Part shown: piece by piece, positions 61,871 through 64,000 of the stretch | How positions within the stretch are numbered: the stretch's first letter is position 1 | Layout of the letters: each line of letters starts with the position of its first letter | NCBI RefSeq assembly: GCF_900114715.1 | Contig: NZ_FOTY01000005.1 | Coordinates: 1-64,000 of the forward strand | Direction of reading: 5' to 3' | Length of the DNA stretch: 64,000 nucleotides | From: Salibacterium qingdaonense | GTDB taxonomy: Bacteria; Bacillota; Bacilli; Bacillales; Marinococcaceae | Notes under the pieces: model-generated | What the model saw: only the letters and a program-made list of their open reading frames with translations | What the model was told of the DNA's origin: nothing | The model's database searches: none | Program-made: the position numbers and the translations under genes

Positions 61871-63175
61871 TTATCCATCAATAAACAAATCCGGCAGGAA
61901 GGTTACAAGGTCCGGCACGAAGATGATAATAATAATAGATAACATATATACAAACACAAAGAGCAGAATGTGTTTCAGCATTTTGATGACGTTGGTCTCG
62001 GCAATCTTGGAAGCCATCAGTGTAGACAGGCCGTACGGCGGTGTTACTGTACCGAGACGGATAGCCATTACAGTGACAATACCTGCCACAACCGGATCAA
62101 TCTGCAGCGATTCCATCACCGGAAGTAAAAGCGGTACGAAAATCAGCATGGCGGATGTCGGTTCCATAAAAGTTCCCAATATAACATACAGCAGCATGAG
62201 CAGAAGAAGGAAGCCACTTGCGGGCACATTGCTGTTGATAAGGAAATTGATAATCGGATCCATCACTTCATAATACGTGAGCACCCAGGATAAAAACCCT
62301 GCCGCAGCAATGAGAATATAAATAACCGAGGATTCCATTGCCGCTTTCTTGGTTGCTGCTCCGTATTCTTTGAGGCTCGATCCTTTTTTGATAAAGAGTG
62401 CCACTATGACAACATATACGACAGCAATACTGGCAGCTTCTGTTGCGGTAAACACACCGCTCATAATGCCGACAATAACGACCAGGAACAAGGAAAGCGG
62501 AAAAATACTTTTCCGTACGGCGACAAGCTTGGAAAGGCGTTCGTTTTCCCCTAGATTAATATCTTTGTTGTCTACGTTGCCCACTTCATTTTTGGAAGCG
62601 TAGTAATAGGCATATCCCATCTGCATCAGACCAATTAGAATGCCTGGAATTATCCCTCCCATAAACAAGGCAGCAACCGATGTCTGCGCCAACGCTCCAT
62701 ATACAATCAGCAGAATACTTGGCGGGATAATGGAGCCAATCGTAGACGATGCTGCTGTGATGGTAGCAGCAAACTCTCTGCTGTATCCGGCTTTGATCAT
62801 CGCCGGAATCAGTACACGGCCGAGAGAAGCCACATCAGCGACAGAGGATCCCGAGATAGCGGCGAAGAAGATACTGGTCACGATGTTAATATGAGCCAGA
62901 CTTCCTTTTGCTTTACCCACTAAGGCTTTTGAAATGTAAATTAAATCTTCGGTCACCCCGGTAAGATTCATAATACGGCCGCAGAAGATAAACAAGGGAA
63001 TCGCCAGCAGTGTAAAACTTTGAATCGATTCCAGCATAATCGTACTCATCTGCGTCAAACTGACAAGGGGGTCTACTAAAACAGGGATCGCCGACGCCAG
63101 CACAAGACTGAAGACTACAGGCACTCCCAGGAGCAGACATGTAAAAAATACAGCGACAACCCCTACTAAAACCAT
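61871..63175 (-). CDS. dctM: TRAP transporter large permease (second system)
   Basis: 434 residues, 12 helices, DctM landmarks AISGSSVADVASLGRVLIPAM, TAASSTIGSIIPPSILL and AIRLGTVTPPYGLSTLMAS. Related to but clearly distinct from the uronate DctM at 13136. It begins 11 nt after dctQ. Cargo is probably a four-carbon sugar acid, judged from pdxA2. Confidence 0.92.
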   Translation of the reverse strand: MVLVGVVAVFFTCLLLGVPVVFSLVLASAIPVLVDPLVSLTQMSTIMLESIQSFTLLAIPLFIFCGRIMNLTGVTEDLIYISKALVGKAKGSLAHINIVTSIFFAAISGSSVADVASLGRVLIPAMIKAGYSREFAATITAASSTIGSIIPPSILLIVYGALAQTSVAALFMGGIIPGILIGLMQMGYAYYYASKNEVGNVDNKDINLGENERLSKLVAVRKSIFPLSLFLVVIVGIMSGVFTATEAASIAVVYVVIVALFIKKGSSLKEYGAATKKAAMESSVIYILIAAAGFLSWVLTYYEVMDPIINFLINSNVPASGFLLLLMLLYVILGTFMEPTSAMLIFVPLLLPVMESLQIDPVVAGIVTVMAIRLGTVTPPYGLSTLMASKIAETNVIKMLKHILLFVFVYMLSIIIIIFVPDLVTFLPDLFIDG

Positions 63176-63186
63176 GAATGATCACC

Positions 63187-63678
63187 TCACTGCCCTTTCC
63201 TGCTGTTAAAAAATTGCTTGATATTAATAAGATGAAAAATCAACATTAATACAGCACCGACCAGCACCGCCGAAAAGTAATAAGCCAATGAAGGCGGAGA
63301 GGAGAGGAATCGTACCTGCACCAGTTCTGTCCGTCCAAGGCCTGCTTCAAGTGCTTTCCATCCAACAACCACTAAAATACAAATCGCAGCCAGCGTTAAT
63401 ATATACACCAGGATATTTTTGATTTTTACCAATGTCGGGTGTAGAAAGTCAGAGAAAATATCAATCTGCAGATGCTCATTTCCTTTCACGGCTACCGCTG
63501 CTCCTAAAAAGACAAGCCATGCGATAGATAGCTTTTGAAATATCTCCGTTTCCGGTATGGATTCGGAGAATACGTAACGCGCCAGTACTCTTGTAAATAA
63601 AGTGAGGGACAACAAAACCAGAAAGAATGCGTTTATCGTCTCGATCCAGTTCTGAAATTTATCAAGAAGCTTTTTCAA
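63187..63678 (-). CDS. dctQ: TRAP transporter small permease (second system)
   Basis: 163 residues and four helices (about 15-35, 48-65, 88-108 and 128-148). Contains LARYVFSESIPETEIFQKLSIAWLVFLGAAVAVKGNEHLQID, typical of DctQ. Confidence 0.9.
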   Translation of the reverse strand: MKKLLDKFQNWIETINAFFLVLLSLTLFTRVLARYVFSESIPETEIFQKLSIAWLVFLGAAVAVKGNEHLQIDIFSDFLHPTLVKIKNILVYILTLAAICILVVVGWKALEAGLGRTELVQVRFLSSPPSLAYYFSAVLVGAVLMLIFHLINIKQFFNSRKGQ

Positions 63679-63743
63679 CGTGCCGGGAACCTCCCTTCTC
63701 CAACCGCCCCCGCACGGCTGTGCATGCGGAGGCCGCTGTATCT

Positions 63744-64000
63744 TTACTGTGTACCGAAGATATCATCGATCTCATCCTGGATGCCGTGCTTTTCGGCAAT
63801 TGCCTGAAGCTGTTTTCTGGAGGCTTCGATAAATGCCTCGCGGTCAGGGTTTGTGAATTCGACACCGAACTCATCTTTCAATGTCTGAACATCTTCTTCT
63901 GATTTTTCAAAGGCTTTATTGATATATTCTTCCTGTACATCCTGCGCCGCGTTCATGACAACGTCCTGCATGTCAGAATCAAGGGCCTCAAACTGTTCGT
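63744..64000 (-). CDS. dctP: TRAP transporter binding protein DctP, C-terminal part
   Basis: The open frame enters from the right edge; about the last 85 residues are visible (ending EKHGIQDEIDDIFGTQ). The pattern MQDVVMNAAQDVQEEYINKAFEKSEEDVQTLKDEFGVEF corresponds to the end of DctP proteins. Start and signal peptide are outside. First gene of the pdxA2 operon as far as can be seen. Confidence 0.85.
   Translation of the reverse strand, partial: EQFEALDSDMQDVVMNAAQDVQEEYINKAFEKSEEDVQTLKDEFGVEFTNPDREAFIEASRKQLQAIAEKHGIQDEIDDIFGTQ

Overview
The window is chromosomal DNA from an endospore-forming member of the Bacillaceae. Three things point there: spore photoproduct lyase with its regulator (splA-splB), a complete gerA/gerC/gerB-type germinant receptor operon with a sigma-G-like promoter, and protein families typical of Bacillaceae (CYP152 peroxygenase, BdbCD, DUF3231, DUF1641). 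A BCCT osmolyte transporter, two TRAP transporters, acidic surface proteins and SLH-anchored proteins suggest a moderately halophilic or alkaliphilic species; that is inference. I found no rRNA, tRNA, CRISPR array or prophage.

Layout. 1-1912: an S-layer-homology protein whose last SLH repeat is cut short, next to what looks like one end of an IS200-like element. 2104-3360: a fatty-acid peroxygenase P450. 3519-7518: a two-component system and an ABC exporter of the antibiotic-resistance type, with direct-repeat operator sites and an extra 59-residue membrane protein. 7942-10130: a hydrolase and two hypothetical genes. 10725-21125: a uronate operon (uxaC-uxuA-uxuB, TRAP transporter dctPQM, a GH31 glycosidase) facing a ROK/XylR-type repressor, with a clear palindromic operator. 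21497-28443: a second SLH protein, a luciferase-like oxidoreductase, a small membrane protein, an orphan transcription unit, a TraB-family protein and a large UbiD-type decarboxylase. 28486-34544: a fructokinase, splAB, a type VII toxin-antitoxin pair (hepT-mntA), small membrane proteins including a frameshifted paralog, and a padR-HAAS-propeller operon. 35254-43308: an MHYT-PAS-GGDEF-EAL protein, protoheme IX farnesyltransferase, a BCCT transporter, a NERD protein embedded in a local repeat family, and bdbCD.

43441-49932 is a formate dehydrogenase locus: OFA-family transporter, DUF2294, FDH alpha subunit and DUF1641 on the minus strand, with fdhD and a small gene divergent. The transporter-side transcript has a long leader with paired hairpins and an alternative long-range helix, the best candidate in the window for an undescribed RNA switch. 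49999-51057 is a zinc-binding lipoprotein with two Zur-like boxes. 52158-57661 is the germination cluster, flanked on both sides by DUF3231 proteins. 58015-60744 holds assorted enzymes. From 60846 to the right edge is a second catabolic operon, pdxA2 with a TRAP transporter, whose binding-protein gene runs off the window.

Interspersed repeats are prominent: a 5-copy family with a 230-bp tandem array at 40.5-41.0 kb, a 623-bp element with perfect 15-bp inverted ends at 34.6-35.2 kb, and a 189-bp palindromic element at 7.6 kb. Starts were moved from the longest reading frame wherever a ribosome binding site clearly favoured an internal codon.
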